A DNA stretch of 64,000 bases, taken from assembly GCA_024663395.1 (NCBI GenBank), contig JANFAH010000030.1:372001-436000 (forward strand), given 5' to 3'. The notes under the pieces were generated by a model, which made no database searches, was not told where the DNA came from, and saw only the letters and a list, made by a program, of their open reading frames with translations. Every line of letters begins with the position of its first letter. The first letter of the stretch is position 1. Made by a program: the position numbers and the translations under genes. Of the stretch, positions 19,957-33,194 are shown piece by piece. The DNA comes from Pisolithus tinctorius (Eukaryota > Basidiomycota > Agaricomycetes > Boletales > Pisolithaceae).

Positions 19957-22330
19957 TCTCCACCTGTATGCATACCCTCATTCTGTTGGAAGATACCCCC
20001 CTTGCCCTTGTTCCTGTTACTCTTGTTTACCACTTGCTGGACTATTTCACATGCATCTGTACTTTGCTGACAGCTGTCATCCTTTCCTTTATTTTCTGGT
20101 CTTTAAGTTTTTCTGCTCCACTTTACTCTGACTCATACCTATGTCCCATGTACTATAAAATTCCACTGTTGCATCAGAAAAATACCACCCACTTTTGGAG
20201 TCACTATCTGTGTGTGTTTTGCAAGTTCAAGAGTCCCCAGAGTCTAAAAGCATCTATTGAGTCTACAGCATCTACAGTGTCTCCAGTGTTCTCCATACTT
20301 CCTTCATCTCAGATATGCTCTTCTTGTCCCATAACCCATAACTGCCCTCAGAAATCCTGCATACCCAACTTGCTATTGCTCGTGTGTCAACAAGCCTTTG
20401 GAATTAAATTCTGTGTTCCTTGCTCATATACCTATCCCTACTAGTGTGTCCCTTGACCTCTCCTTCCACTCAGCACCCCTTGGGATGATCCTAGGGAGTT
20501 TAAGTCATGTCCCACACTGGTGACAAAGCATAACAGCACTTAAAACAACCTGCAGGATGCATGAATGCAAGTAATAAATGCACCACACCAGCCCACAAGT
20601 AATGGGAATGGAACAGCACACCAATGCCAGGAAGGGGGATGGTAGTGAATCTGGGTTCAAATTTGATATAACTGCAAATGTGGCACAATCAGTGCTTGGG
20701 AGATCTGGAGGCATACAATCAGGGGCAGTTGAGGGACATTGCTATTTGAGGGTAACATAAAGCTGAATTCATCATTGAAGAGTGTCATCTTCAAGCTAAT
20801 GGAAATGGGGGCAATACTGGACACAGTGAACACACAATGTCACAGGATGAAGAGAAAACATGCACATAGAAGCAGTCCAGTAAAGACCATCTGCAATCAC
20901 ATATGAGAAGACCTCTGTCAAGTCTCTGAAATCTGGCATCATCAAGGGCAAGGCAAGACACAGTTGATGGAGAGGGTCACAATGGTACCATCATTGAGCA
21001 GGGTGATGATCAGCACCAGCTGTAGCAGAATGCAACCACAAGAATAGTGAAGTGGATGACAATACAAATAGTCATGGCACAAGTGCCACACATATGTTGG
21101 AAGATGATAAGGGAACCTCAGATGGTATGGACAATAGTAGAGAGACTGGGTTGTGTGAGGACAATATTGGCAGCAAGTCAAGCAACATCAGAGAATGGCC
21201 AGAGTGCTAGATCTCACTGATCACCATGCTGGCTCAAAATTTGTGAATAATTGCCAAAGCTTCATGGTGTGCAGCCCTCAGACTTGAGTGCATGAGATTG
21301 CTATCATCATACCTAGCAGTGTTATCAGTGATTATCAGAATCTGTATGTGCAAACAACTGGACTGAGAATTAAGTATGAGCCTACCTCTAAGTATCCACT
21401 GTGTGGGCATGTACCATATTTCAACATATCTGTGTTTAGTGCTGATGCCATTGCGCCCATAGGCTACCAGTAGTCTACCAGTAGCTTCTGGAAGCTGTCC
21501 GCAATCCTCATTTATTGCTTAACATCTGGGTTATATTGAAAAACACCTACTGACAACCTCACCAACATTTGGCACAACCAAATCATAGCTCTTTGTGAAC
21601 ACAGGCCCAACCTCACCCCTTGAGCACTGCTGGGAAGTTTGGCTACAAGATGCATGTACTCACTGATTTGGGATGTAAGTTGAGAATTTTGAGTTACTCA
21701 TAAGTAGTAATCAAGTTTGAGGAGACATGTTAAACATGATGGTGTACAACAGTTCAGAGGCCATATTGATGAAGGGATGAAGGGGAAGAAGGTAGGTGGA
21801 AGAACATACATACTTGCAAAAGGAAAATGCCTGTTCCAGTATCAACCAAAGTGCAAGAAAAAGGCACAGGAGACAAAGCATGAAAATGAGGGCCCAAGTG
21901 GGGGCCAATACCAGATTGGTGTGTGCGCCTGGCCTGTACAAGTGTGAAAGAGAGGTGCAGAAGGGACAGCTTTTGGAAAACAGTTCTTATGAGTAAGGGC
22001 CAGACATGTGACTCAAATGTAACCCACCATCAATGTAATCATGGACAGCAACAATTTTCTTGGCAACACTTTGGTGATTAGAAGGGATGGACAATGCAAC
22101 TAATGGATGGCTGCATGTTGATGATATGTACAAAAGCCATAAGACAATTTGGATGGGAGGACAGGATAATGACTTGCTGTAATAAGTTAAGCATGCAGAG
22201 CATTGATCTGAATGTGAGAGAAGTCAGGGTCTGAGTCATAACTGGTGCATGTGATGTGTGCAGACATCAAGAAGATGAAACAATGAGGGAAATGTTGCTT
22301 GACCTCAGAAAAGGCACAGAATGCTTAAGC
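19957..22330. other. CpG-poor DNA without a recognised gene
   Basis: Open frames up to 176 codons occur (for example plus strand 19,914-20,444), but they are Cys/Leu/Ser-rich products of skewed composition with no motif. No RNA gene was seen. Confidence 0.5.
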
Positions 22331-23110
22331 AGACCTATGGTAGGAGGCTCTGTGGTCATGGGAGCTGTAGCTGGCACATATATGCTGGTTGGGATGATCA
22401 TCTTGACAGTGACATTTGGCAACTGCAAGCTGAAATGTGAAGCAAATGGGAGCATTGTTGTTGTGACAGACAAATTTGCCATCCTGGGCTCTTGCAAAAG
22501 TTTGTTGGCCTTCCTGCATAGTTTCTTCATTGCAGACCAAGTATTTATGACCAGTGCACAGGCAGATGACACAGGTAGTGGCAAGATGTTGGTTACTCCA
22601 AAAGGACTCTTCAGGATTCCCATTGCAAGTCCAACACTCATAAGGAGCAAAGCATTGGGGATGGGAAGGGGCCTTGCCAGAGGTCAAAATTGATCTCATA
22701 TGCTGAGTCAAGAGCTGCTTGAAGCATAATTGATACTGATCAAAAGTTAGGGAGAAGTTGGGTTTGGCAGAGCATCTACAACAAATCTCTGTGTCAAACC
22801 TAAGGATGACAGTGAAGTAGTCAAGGAAGTGTTCCTTCCAAGTCAGAAAGTGTAAGTGACAAGACCACATGCACTTCATAGTCAGTCCCTGACATTTACT
22901 AATCCATTCTAGGTAGGGTCCCAAGCCAAATACCAATCCAGGGGGCACATGCCAATTTCCTTGGGAAACTGACTGATGTTGAGAATGTAGTCCTTCTGAT
23001 TTTTCTGGTAAATTTTCATGATCTTCACAGAGTGATGCTTGTTCTGCAGTTTACAAAGTGATTCATAGGTGAAGAGTGAGAGTGGGATATGATATCCTGC
23101 ATCTGCCAAA
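22330..23110 (-). pseudogene. Decayed retroelement gag-like ORF with Cys/His zinc-finger tail
   Basis: The minus strand reads YHIPLSLFTYESLCKLQNKH (about 23,090), then in other frames a long hydrophilic part, ending in NNAPICFTFQLAVAK followed by a Cys/His cluster (CHCQDDHPNQHICASYSSHD) at 22,460-22,340. An ICxxFN...C...H.C..CG...H layout is one I associate with basidiomycete retroelement proteins, possibly the DIRS-like group. Frames shift and CpGs are absent. The assignment is tentative. Confidence 0.4.
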
Positions 23111-24720
23111 TCATTGATATGACTGGAAATGGCTATGGTGTTGCCATCAGGAGTGACAACTGGAGCTTGCTCGTCTAAATCAAAGCAAATTGGAAGTTTG
23201 ACTGTAGATGCTCAGCATTGATGAGAGTGTCAACAGAAGCCTTAGAGGAGGGAGACAGTAGCATATATGTGGCCAAAGCCTGCTGATGTTAACTTCCAGG
23301 GTTTCCAGATTGGGGTTGAGGAGTCTTTGGGGGATGGCACATGGCGACTGCAGGGGAAGCGCCAATAGGAAGTGGTGGTACAGTGAGAGTAGGAGCTGGA
23401 GGAGGGTTGGTGAGCATAGTGGGCGCAGGGGCCACAGACTGACCAGGAACAGCAGAGGGTGTGTTCAACATGTCAGGAACACTTGCAGGGAGAGGAAACA
23501 TGCTGTCAGTGCAAAATACAAGTGTATGTATGAGTACTTCAAGCACATGTGATGAAGTTGAAGATGAAGAGTACAGAGGGGATAATCTAAGAGTTGTGTG
23601 ATTACTATGGATTCAGCTCTGATCAGCTCAGTGTCAGTCCTGAGCTTCATGTTACAGTCAGTCCTTAAGTTGTCACACCTCACCCATATGTATAACCCTG
23701 ACTCAGCATAAGTATCAAGCCATGTGAGCCCTTCTTCTTTTGCCTTACCAGTGTCTAGGTGTTTGGGTTCCTGTGTTCCCCTGAGCAGTTCTGCAATGAA
23801 TGCTTCCAGCATTATTATATCACTATCATTGTCACCCTAGCCAAAAGGATGAGGAAGATGGTGTGCTGATCCAAGGCATTGATGCAGTGAATTGCAGGGG
23901 TGCCATGCCATATTCAATGGAGCAGACTGACCTTCTATTCCAGAGGTGTGCCATTCAGAGGTAATCTCATCACTCATATTGTTGGTCCATCCTTTGCATA
24001 CAGCTTTGTTACCAAGGGCAATTTCAGCACTAATCAGAGGGGCCAGAGCATTCAGCATGGCATGGTAAGTATAGATGCTATGAAGAATTAGTAGATGTCA
24101 ATCAGTTTAGGAGCACAAGACTAACATCATGTTAGGTGGGTTGCTGTGAGATGCCAACAGTAAGGCTGAGAGAACATGCATGTCCTAGAATGAAGTGATG
24201 TCTATCATGAGGCTAGCAATTGATACACTGCAAGGGATCAGATAGCTGCATCATGCAATGACAGGGAGACTTGCTTGTCTGTATTAATGACACTGCATGA
24301 AGTCATATACCTGCCACATTTTGACTATCCTAGCACTACTCTGGGCCACTTCAAGGACTAAATCATTTCCCTAAGCATTGCCAGCATTGAAATTGAAAAT
24401 TGCCCAGCTTAAGAATGTGCTTGATGGTCCATTCCCCTAGGATGCATAGAGCTTCAAAGTTGGCATGCTGCTGCCCACCACCAAAGAAAAGCATCTCGCC
24501 TAAAGGAGACAAAAGCACCTCAAAGTTACCTATCTGCATGAACATTTCTACAACTCTCATCATCACATATGCTGCCCCAAGTGGTTCATGGATGGTGGGT
24601 ATTTCATGTAGATACACCATAGTGAGAGACCAGGTGCTAAAAATACCATGGTTGCCAGACTGTGACATCCACCTCAGGCAGCAGTTTTTTGGAGGGATGG
24701 TGGTCTGTTAGATATATATT
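23111..24720 (-). pseudogene. Decayed ORF fragments, unrecognised
   Basis: Minus-strand segments 24,668-24,363 (contains VMMRVVEMFMQIGNFEVLL and WTIKHILKLGNFQFQ, stop at 24,363), 24,058-23,837 and 23,812-23,640 read like parts of a protein, separated by stops. A Pro/Ala-rich stretch lies at 23,546-23,289. They may belong to the same retroelement as the zinc-finger remnant. No RT or integrase motif is visible. Confidence 0.35.
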
Positions 24721-24988
24721 TTGTGACAGCAACAATGCATCTAACAGACCCTACCTCCAGCAGTGGTTCCCAGATGTATCTAATTATGGTTATGCTTCTT
24801 GAAGTGATCCACCCCTCCCCTGCCAAATCTGGATATGTCTTCTGCAACATAAGTGAAACAGGGTAATTTACCCCTATTTCCTGTGCTTCTGATGGACAGT
24901 GTTACTGATAATCCCTCTGTTGACCCTCACTCAACCATCTTGAGAGCCTCTCAAGACCCTCACCCAACCATCTCAAGAGCCTCTCACC

Positions 24989-27253
24989 AACCTCCATAGA
25001 TACACATTTATCATTCCAATATGGCATCCCATGGCTTCTGAGTGATTGCATAATCAATATGTGGCAACTTGTTACAGACATTCAGTGACTCAACCATCTT
25101 GGGAGCCTCTCAAGAGCCTCACCCAACCATCTCAAGAGCCTCTCAGCAACCTCTGAAGATATATATTTATCTTAGTAACATAGTAACCTGTGCTTCTGAA
25201 TGATTATGTAATCAAGAAGTGTCATTGTTAATGAATCTATGATCTCAGATCTGACCTGCACTTCTTTTTTGATTATGTAATCAAAAAAGCAGACTGAACA
25301 CCCTGCTCTCCCCTGGCTTTTTCTGCTTCACCACACACTCTCCCTGCCTTGTGAGATGTTCTACTGAGTTCCAATGGAATGTTTGTATGTTATTTCATAG
25401 ATACACATGCAATTTTGATCCAGTCAAGTGCCCTGGAAGGATGCCAAAATAAATAGGGGTAAAATGCGAACTCTGTCCGCATTTTTGCAATTCTTGACAT
25501 AGGAACATGTGGATTGTGTCCCCAGGCAGCCTTAACATACATCTACAATGTATCAAAATCCCAAGGCATCAGCACCAGCCCTTGCAGAGATATAATTAGT
25601 TCTCCTCCACACTGTATGGGGTACAGGCTAGTATCCTTGTCATTTCTGGATTTTCTAATGCATTGGGACTATTGAGGATATACAGTACAATGTCTAATTA
25701 GAAGAGGTTGGATAATTTAATTGAAGGATGAGATGCTAGACCGCTTTTTTGGTTTTTTCTGATATGGCTACCACAGGACTCCTGTATGGATAACTTGTGA
25801 TGTAATACCTTGGAATGGCTCTTCTATGGTAGGTCTACCAATATCCAGGATTACAAGTCCATCCATTCAGGATTGGAGGAGCAGGAAAGAAAATGAGTTC
25901 TGAAGAGCGTGGGAAAGTGACCGAAGATTTTAGGAGACTTTGAAAACATATAGAAAATCTGTAATACCACAACATACAGTAATGAAATGATCATTATATG
26001 TGCATGGTTAGATTGCTACTGTCATTTGACACCTCTCTATACCATCTTTCTGTTGTCCAATCTGTCCACTGAGTGCCCATTGCATAGATGTGTTACAACT
26101 TTGCTAGACTCTGCTTCAGTCTTGCAGTGCATACATAGAATGCAGACCAGGAGGTTTTCGCATTTTTGGCATTTCATGCAGCTATATTATAGTATCATTG
26201 CTATCAGAGTGTTCAGTGCATCAGCCACATACTATCTCTACAGTATCATGTACATTGGAGTGCTGTGTATTGTAGTATTACAGATTTTCTATATGTTTTC
26301 AAAGTCTCCTAAAATCTTCGGTCACTTTCCCACGCTCTTCAGAACTCATTTTCTTTCCTGCTCCTCCAATCCTGAATGGATGGACTTGTAATCCTGGATA
26401 TTGGTAGACCTACCATAGAAGAGCCATTCCAAGGTATTACATCACAAGTTATCCATACAGGAGTCCTGTGGTAGCCATATCAGAAAAAACCAAAAAAGCG
26501 GTCTAGCATCTCATCCTTCAATTAAATTATCCAACCTCTTCTAATTAGACATTGTACTGTATATCCTCAATAGTCCCAATGCATTAGAAAATCCAGAAAT
26601 GACAAGGATACTAGCCTGTACCCCATACAGTGTGGAGGAGAACTAATTATATCTCTGCAAGGGCTGGTGCTGATGCCTTGGGATTTTGATACATTGTAGA
26701 TGTATGTTAAGGCTGCCTGGGGACACAATCCACATGTTCCTATGTCAAGAATTGCAAAAATGCGGACAGAGTTCGCATTTTACCCCTATTTATTTTGGCA
26801 TCCTTCCAGGGCACTTGACTGGATCAAAATTGCATGTGTATCTATGAAATAACATACAAACATTCCATTGGAACTCAGTAGAACATCTCACAAGGCAGGG
26901 AGAGTGTGTGGTGAAGCAGAAAAAGCCAGGGGAGAGCAGGGTGTTCAGTCTGCTTTTTTGATTACATAATCAAAAAAGAAGTGCAGGTCAGATCTGAGAT
27001 CATAGATTCATTAACAATGACACTTCTTGATTACATAATCATTCAGAAGCACAGGTTACTATGTTACTAAGATAAATATATATCTTCAGAGGTTGCTGAG
27101 AGGCTCTTGAGATGGTTGGGTGAGGCTCTTGAGAGGCTCCCAAGATGGTTGAGTCACTGAATGTCTGTAACAAGTTGCCACATATTGATTATGCAATCAC
27201 TCAGAAGCCATGGGATGCCATATTGGAATGATAAATGTGTATCTATGGAGGTT
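24989..27253. repeat. 2.27-kb near-perfect palindrome: 991-bp inverted arms around a 283-bp loop
   Basis: Left arm 24,989-25,979 and right arm 26,263-27,253 pair with a constant coordinate sum (52,242) along their length, so no indels separate them. Every stretch I compared is identical except for a few mismatches next to the loop. CpGs inside the arms (for example in ATGCGAACTCTGTCCGC) are intact in both, unlike the surrounding DNA. The outermost bases are AACCTCCATAG and its complement. A related 60-65-bp phrase (CTCAACCATCTTG..., CTCACCCAACCATCTC...) lies both just outside and just inside the left end. The loop holds a 134-codon frame (25,987-26,391) without motifs. This is either a long-TIR DNA element or a foldback structure. 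Confidence 0.85.
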
Positions 27254-28030
27254 CATCAGGAAATTAACCAAATACTATCTGTGCTTTTTATGGAATTATT
27301 TGTCTATTTTGACTATTATGGCTATTTCCAGTCACACTCAATACAGACAAAGTTTAGATTAGTCAAAATAGTTAAAATAGTCAAGATAGTATTTCTCAAA
27401 AAGTTCAAAAGTCAAACTAGTCAAGATAGTAGTAGTAGTAGTAGTAGTAAAGAAAGTGTTATTCTGTGCCATATACCATATATACAGGGGTCTCTGTTCA
27501 TTTAGTACTTGAGTTATATATACTACCTAACACCTAACTGCTTCTCAAGTTTGTGTCCCAGACAGTCAGCCACACAGTCATTCTAACACCTTTTGAGTAC
27601 TGTCTGCAAGCACTCGCTCACTGAGTCTTTACCTGCACTCACCACAGTCAAAATACATGCATCCATCAAAAGAGAACACTTGTCTCAGAAGTGTTCAAGT
27701 GACTCTTGTTATGTGGATGAGAATTGGGCAAGTGTGATGTGGGCGGTATGCAGAAGGAGCGAGATGAGCGAGATGGAACAGGGGTGTGTCGTCCAGAAGA
27801 CAAACCGCTACCTCACTTCACACTCTCGACTTGAGTGTGCTTACCAACTGTGTAGATAGATTCAAATGGCTAGCCGAAGCCTTAAACCTACCTTACCTCA
27901 AGGCAGAGCATCTAAAATGGCTGGCAGGAATGGTGGACTAATGGGGAGCCCTAGGCTCTGCCATTAGGGCATTCACTTGCTGGTAAGGACTGGTAGGCCA
28001 CAGGAGGCCCATGCTAGTACATCGAATTAG
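27254..28030. other. Non-coding stretch with a TAG microsatellite
   Basis: No gene is recognised. (TAG)7 lies at about 27,427-27,448, next to several AGTCAAAATAGT-like short repeats (27,300-27,430). Confidence 0.5.
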
Positions 28031-29916
28031 TTAGAATAGTGCAACATATGGTAAATGCTCCCTCATGCACTTTAATTCAGAATGTTTTTTTTTAAAAAAA
28101 AGAGTGCACTTACTGTCTGTTTCCTCCATTGTGGGACTGAGTGGTCGCTTGAGGGATGACGCTCCAGATGAAGCAGGTGAAGGACTGTTAGAGGACGACA
28201 TAGATTGACGATGGGGGGTGGCATCACATAGCGAATTGACAGTGTGGCAACTTGCATTAGATAGTGTCAGCAAGTGCCTTGTTGCATTGTAGTTGTCATG
28301 CACAGAAGCCAATTGCTTGGCAGGACAGGTCTGGGACAAGTTAACTAATGCATCAGCGACACCCTCATCATAATCCTCATCTACCACTCAGGATGGCAGG
28401 TGTGGGGTGGCACTAGTCGGAGATGGCTATAGTGAACAATTTCCAGAACCGCTTGAACTTGTTGTGTCCTGTCCATCCTTCACTGAGAATGAAGGAACCT
28501 TGAATGACACAGGTAGATTAGTGGGTAAGCCAGAGTCATCCTTGGCCTGACATTGATGCTTCTTCCTCTTTGGGGCATCACTAGGGATCGACCCACCAAT
28601 ACTTTGTGTGTCCAAATCCTTGTCCTTCACCAGTTGTGGCTGCTTCCTCCTGTTCTTTGAGTCAGCTGATGAAGGCTCTGGAGACATAGACATGCGAATA
28701 TTTGTATGTAGCAAAATGTGAGGTACTGCCTCTGGTGAGTTGACAACTGAACTTGAGTGCCTTCTCGACTCTACATCTTGCTCCACCGGACGTTCATGCA
28801 TGTCGAATCTGGCGGGATCGTAGCGCCAGTGCCCACTTTCAGGAGGACCCAAAGGTTGATGGGACAGGCCACCAGGGGGCTTTGAGTCCCAATGAGGCTG
28901 CAAGTGATGGGCAGAGCAAGGCGATGTCTCCATGGGACTCAGGGCATGGCAAGGTCCTGGGGAGTGGGAGGTGTAGTAAGGTTGCTGCAAAGGGTGAGTC
29001 AGATATTCAGAATGTCTGCAGTGGTTGTGATCCTCCCAGTCATGATGGTGCTCTGGGTGAGGACCACAGTGATCCCAGGCCATATCACAATCTGCTGCAT
29101 GTAGCTCACATGGATATGAAGGCAGCATATGCTGGGAAGCCAGAATGCTTGGCTGAGCCAGCTCAATTGGCTGATGACTTGGAGGAGGGTAGGCCAGGAA
29201 GGTGGAAACAGGAGAGCAAGGGCAAGTGGGATGGGGAGCAGGTGATGTGGATCCCAAAGGGACATGTAGTGGGTGGTTGAAGTACTCCAAGTGCTGTGCT
29301 AGATCCTGGTTGGTGGAAGATCACAGTTCTTCTGTTGAGAGCTGCTGTTGTGGGATGGGGTGGTGCAGCAAGAGACATGGGTGACCAGTGGGGCCATGAC
29401 CAACACTCAGGAAGGGCCAGAGAAGTCACAGTGATGGGGGTGATGAATGTCCATGGGGGCAAGTGGGGTGTGAGAGGTGGGATGCCTCAATTCATCGATG
29501 GAAACAGGAGGGGGAGGACCCCTGAATGGAGGAGAGGCATGGCTAACAGGCACAGGAGGTGGGGGCAAATGAAGGCTATCATTATTTCCTGGACCTCTAG
29601 AGTGGGACCTAAGTAAGGGGTGGGTGGAAGTTGACTGAAGGAGGAGCAGAGGGCCACTCAAGCCAGGTGGAAGTGTAGATGGGTTAGCATAGGCATTTGG
29701 GTGAACATCTTGTGGACCAGGGGCAGTGGGAAGCTGACCACCGGTCGCTTGGGCATTCTTTAGCAACTGTAGTTGCTGTGAGATGACATGACACACCTCA
29801 GAGATGTACAGGTTGATTCGGATGGCATGCAAGTATGCATCCAGTGCAGAGTCTGGGATATTAATTAGTAGAGGCCACCACCAGTCAACTTGATAGATGA
29901 ACCTGCTTTGACTCAT
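28031..29916 (-). pseudogene. Pro/His/Ser-rich ORF, unknown function, probably broken
   Basis: The 5' part (29,916-29,407) starts MSQSRFIYQVDWWWPLLINI and has a predicted helical part (LDAYLHAIRINLYISEV) followed by proline-rich low complexity, ending at a stop. The reading continues in another frame at 29,290-28,427 (288 codons, Pro/His-rich, then a basic stretch DAPKRKKHQCQAKDD that could be a nuclear localisation signal). It then continues as a Ser/Pro-rich segment at 28,387-28,031. It lies directly downstream of the Plavaka transposase on the same strand and may be a companion ORF. The change of frame near 29,400-29,290 suggests it is no longer intact, unless an intron is spliced there. 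Confidence 0.4.
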
Positions 29917-30179
29917 GGTCAGGGATTGGATAGCAAATGTTACATGGTAAATATAGCCAATTGATTTGGGTGGTTCTCAAGTACATGGCAAGCTAGAATG
30001 CAATTTCAAATGCATGATGGTTGGCGAATTTGTTCACATAGAAGGAATTGAATGTATCATAGGAGTCATGAGGCTTGATGTCTCTGGTGTTGATGTTGTG
30101 GGTGGCATAAATGGGGATGAGATGGGCCGCATGATATATCGCATCGATGTGAATGATGGCAATGTGTGGGATGTTGCAT

Positions 30180-30858
30180 TGTAGGAAAAGTCCAAGTAGC
30201 TGTATAATACAAGCTAGATGGCTTAGATAACAACAATAAAAATGAAGGGAACAAATTGCTCATCCCAAGGGATTCTGGACCATCAAGACTAGAAGGTGAG
30301 ACCTGGTGCTTTGTAGTGGTAGTGACTCATGATGTGTGCAGCATGGTCCACAGAATAGTACTGGCGATGCAAGCAGTGCAAGTGGTATACATAGTTTGTG
30401 TGCAGCAGGATGTGAGATGTGCAGTGTAGATGAAGTGAAAAGGAAACTCATGGTGACCTTCTGAGTGCCAAAAGGTGCCATTCCATACCTAAGTACAGGG
30501 CTTTATAGTCCAGGCAAACCCAGAACCTAAGTAAGACAGAGTACAAGTAAGGGAAAACCGCATGACAGCACATACACACAAGACAGGACAGGCCAGAACA
30601 GAGGCTGAGGGTATACTACTAACAAAAAGGAACAGAGACTGTGGTAAAAGAAAGAGTCCAAGGGAAAAGAAGTGACCAGAGGACAGAGGCCACAGGCATA
30701 ACATTGCATGAGAGGGAACGAGGGCATGGGAAGGTGGTGAGGTAGGTGGGAAGGCAGAATGTGAGTGGCAGTGAATGCAAGAGGTCTGGGAATGTACTGA
30801 TAGTCGTGGACAGTAGATGATAGGGGCTTACATGTCCAAGGAATGCAGATTCCTTACA
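30180..30858 (+). mobile_element. Solo LTR of the Gypsy family seen at 42.7-52.8 kb, CpG-decayed
   Basis: TGTAGGAAAAGTCCAAGTAG ... ATTCCTTACA is alignable from end to end with the LTRs at 42,685 and 52,100, but nearly every CpG is now TG or CA. It is inserted in the Plavaka transposase: coding resumes on both sides (SYNAH on the right, NIPHIAIIHIDA on the left). A TGCAT match flanks it with a 3-nt offset, so the target duplication is not clean. Confidence 0.85.
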
Positions 30859-32762
30859 GTGTGCATTGTAACTTGGGTGGATGATCCACATCCCTGTAGC
30901 TACATCTGGGCCATCCCCCATGTGGTCGAACCAATGTATGACAGTGCATGGATACAAAGTGCCTTGATACTTGAATGAAAAAAAGCACAGAACACAGGCA
31001 ATGTCCAGTCCATGCATACCCTCTGCCTCTGGATTGGTTACAACAAAGACACAGTCAAAATGGGGTCCTTTGTTCCTCCACATGGGGCAGGAACGAATGT
31101 GCTCATGGCACATGCCATAGAGGCCACATAGATCACTCGGTGCAAAAAAAGTGGAACACACAGAGTTGTAGACATGCATGCTACCATCACAGGGTGGGCA
31201 CTCATTGAGGGCGATGTCATCCAGATCATCAGTGGGAAAGAGTTGTGAGTAGAGGAAGCAGTGCAGAATGTTGGGAAGCTGTGGCAGACAAAGCTAGCTG
31301 CTAGGGCACCTACAGTCCTTGTGCGCTTATGTTCTAAGATATTTAAACCAGTTAGCATCTGAGTATGTACAGAGTGGAAGGTTGAGACATATGATGGGTA
31401 CGAGCCAATGATACATGGGCCTCGACCAACCTGGGAGCATCAACAGCATCGCCCAGTTCCTCCTCATAACTCCCTGCTTGTTCTTCGATTTTGTTGGCCA
31501 TGTCATGGCTTTCCCCAACTTGGTCACATGGATCATCAGCATTGCTGGGATGTTGACCTGAACACCTGTCAGAAAGGGGCAAATCATAGGATTAATACTT
31601 GTACCTAGAGCCCCAAGTGCATGTGATAGCAATGGTTCATTTAACATACCACGTTCTTTGAAGTCAGCATGCATGGCAATGAGTTTGTAGAGCCTCTGGT
31701 TGATCAAAAGCATCTGTCTGAGAGCTTGAAAGTAGTTAGTGTGCTGATAAGGCTGTTTGACAGCCTTAATATGTTTGGACTCTGTAATTGAAGAGCAGAG
31801 GCTGTTAGGTGTGCCAAACTGACAGATAAGGTGGTAGTAATTCTTCATAGCATGTTGCCAGGGCAGTGAGAAGGTATCAACTACCCCAGCATTCTGGAAG
31901 ACTTCGCGATAAAGGTGGAAGCACCTGAGTGCATCGTCAATTTCAACAAGCATCTGTTGAGTGATAACATTCCAACAAATGAGGTAACAAAATTCCAGAA
32001 AGGCTCGAAAAGTGAAGATGATGTATTGTGGAACATAACCTTCAATTGCTGTGATGTAAACCTGTGAAGGACTGGTCAATAATCACACAAAGGAAATACA
32101 GATGAGCACACCTTCATAAGGCCCTTGGAATTGTCACTGGTCCACTGTTTGAAGTGTCAACCTTGAGGGAAATGCCACAGCCCAGTATATGGGGCAACAG
32201 CTGTGACCCTGAAAGACCATGAAGTAGATATGAATATTAATTGAAGTCATGTACTGCTGGTCAATCTCATCCAAGACTTTTTCTGCCTGTGTCTTTCCAT
32301 GAATGTGGATTAGGTAGCGCTTGACCCAATCCACCAGGTGGTCCTTGAACCCACCTTTGATAAGCTGGTGGAGGATATCTGGTGAATGCATGCCGTAGAT
32401 GTCTGCATGCAGAAAATCATTTGTAAATGGCTGTCTTTGATTAGAAAACGAAAGAAAACATGGGGTTACACTTACCACTATGTCACCAACAATCCCATAC
32501 ATGTCCCACAGTTTATGAAAGTCAAATTCTTTGATCACAGTGTCAGCATGCTCACAATGATGATGGAGCGCATCATCATCCAGACTCTCCTGGTGTGCAA
32601 GGCACTTTGGGCACCAATTCCATATGATACAAGACAACAGAACTTGTTCCTCATAGTCAGCTATATAAGCCACTAGTGAATATATGATGTGCTGATAGTA
32701 TTTGTCACCACATAATATTATTTCTGGGACACTCATAGTGGGTCAAAGCGAACAAAGAATGC

Positions 32763-33194
32763 ATGTTAGCAAGGAGTGGAAAAGCTGCCTTTTGAAATTT
32801 CAGAAAGCAGAGGAACTGGCATCACTGCAAGCATTTCACAATTTTTCATGAGCAAAGATGTTGAAAAAAAATTGAAGGAAGAGATACCATGTTATAATGG
32901 ATGTTTCCACAGACAAAATCCAAAAATAATACTTCATTTTCTTTGCCTTCTCCACCAGCAAACATGAATTGTCAGTAATTGTCATTAGACTAGAAGCTAA
33001 TAGTCATTACCATCAATTAATGTTTATAGGTCAGACATGCAAAGAAAATAAATTATTAATTTTGGATTTTTTGTTTAAAAATATCCAAAATAACATTGTA
33101 TCTCTTCCTTCAATTTCTTTCAACATGTTTGGTCATGAAAAATTGTGCAATGCTTGCAGTGCATGTTCTCTAGTGGCTAAATGGTATGTTAGCA
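32763..33194. mobile_element. MITE inserted in the Plavaka transposase
   Basis: Terminal inverted repeats of about 55 bp lie at 32,808-32,862 (CACTGCAAGCATTTCACAAT) and about 33,118-33,173 (inverse of CACTGCAAGCATTGCACAAT). The 9-mer ATGTTAGCA occurs at 32,763-32,771 and 33,186-33,194 and may be the target duplication (8-9 bp would suit hAT). About 36 and 12 nt lie between it and the inverted repeats, which leaves the true ends uncertain. There is no coding capacity. Confidence 0.6.

Noticed and set aside
19914..20444. 176-codon plus-strand ORF
   Set aside because: Composition-driven (Cys/Leu/Ser), CpG-poor DNA, no motif, no exon context.
25987..26391. 134-codon ORF in the palindrome loop as a gene
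   Set aside because: It runs from the loop into the right arm, has no motif, and ends inside the inverted repeat.
28753..29616. Plus-strand ORFs opposite the Pro/His-rich minus-strand ORF
   Set aside because: Gly/Arg/Trp-rich mirror of a Pro/His-rich reading frame; typical antisense shadow.
30066..30727. Small ORFs in the solo LTRs (also 42,679-43,286, 52,181-52,701, 60,818-61,384)
   Set aside because: The same frames recur in every LTR copy and track LTR sequence, not protein conservation.
32772..33185. ATGTTAGCA direct repeats as a certain target-site duplication of the MITE
   Set aside because: The inverted repeats start 36 and 12 nt inside these 9-mers, so the match may be chance; kept only as a possibility.
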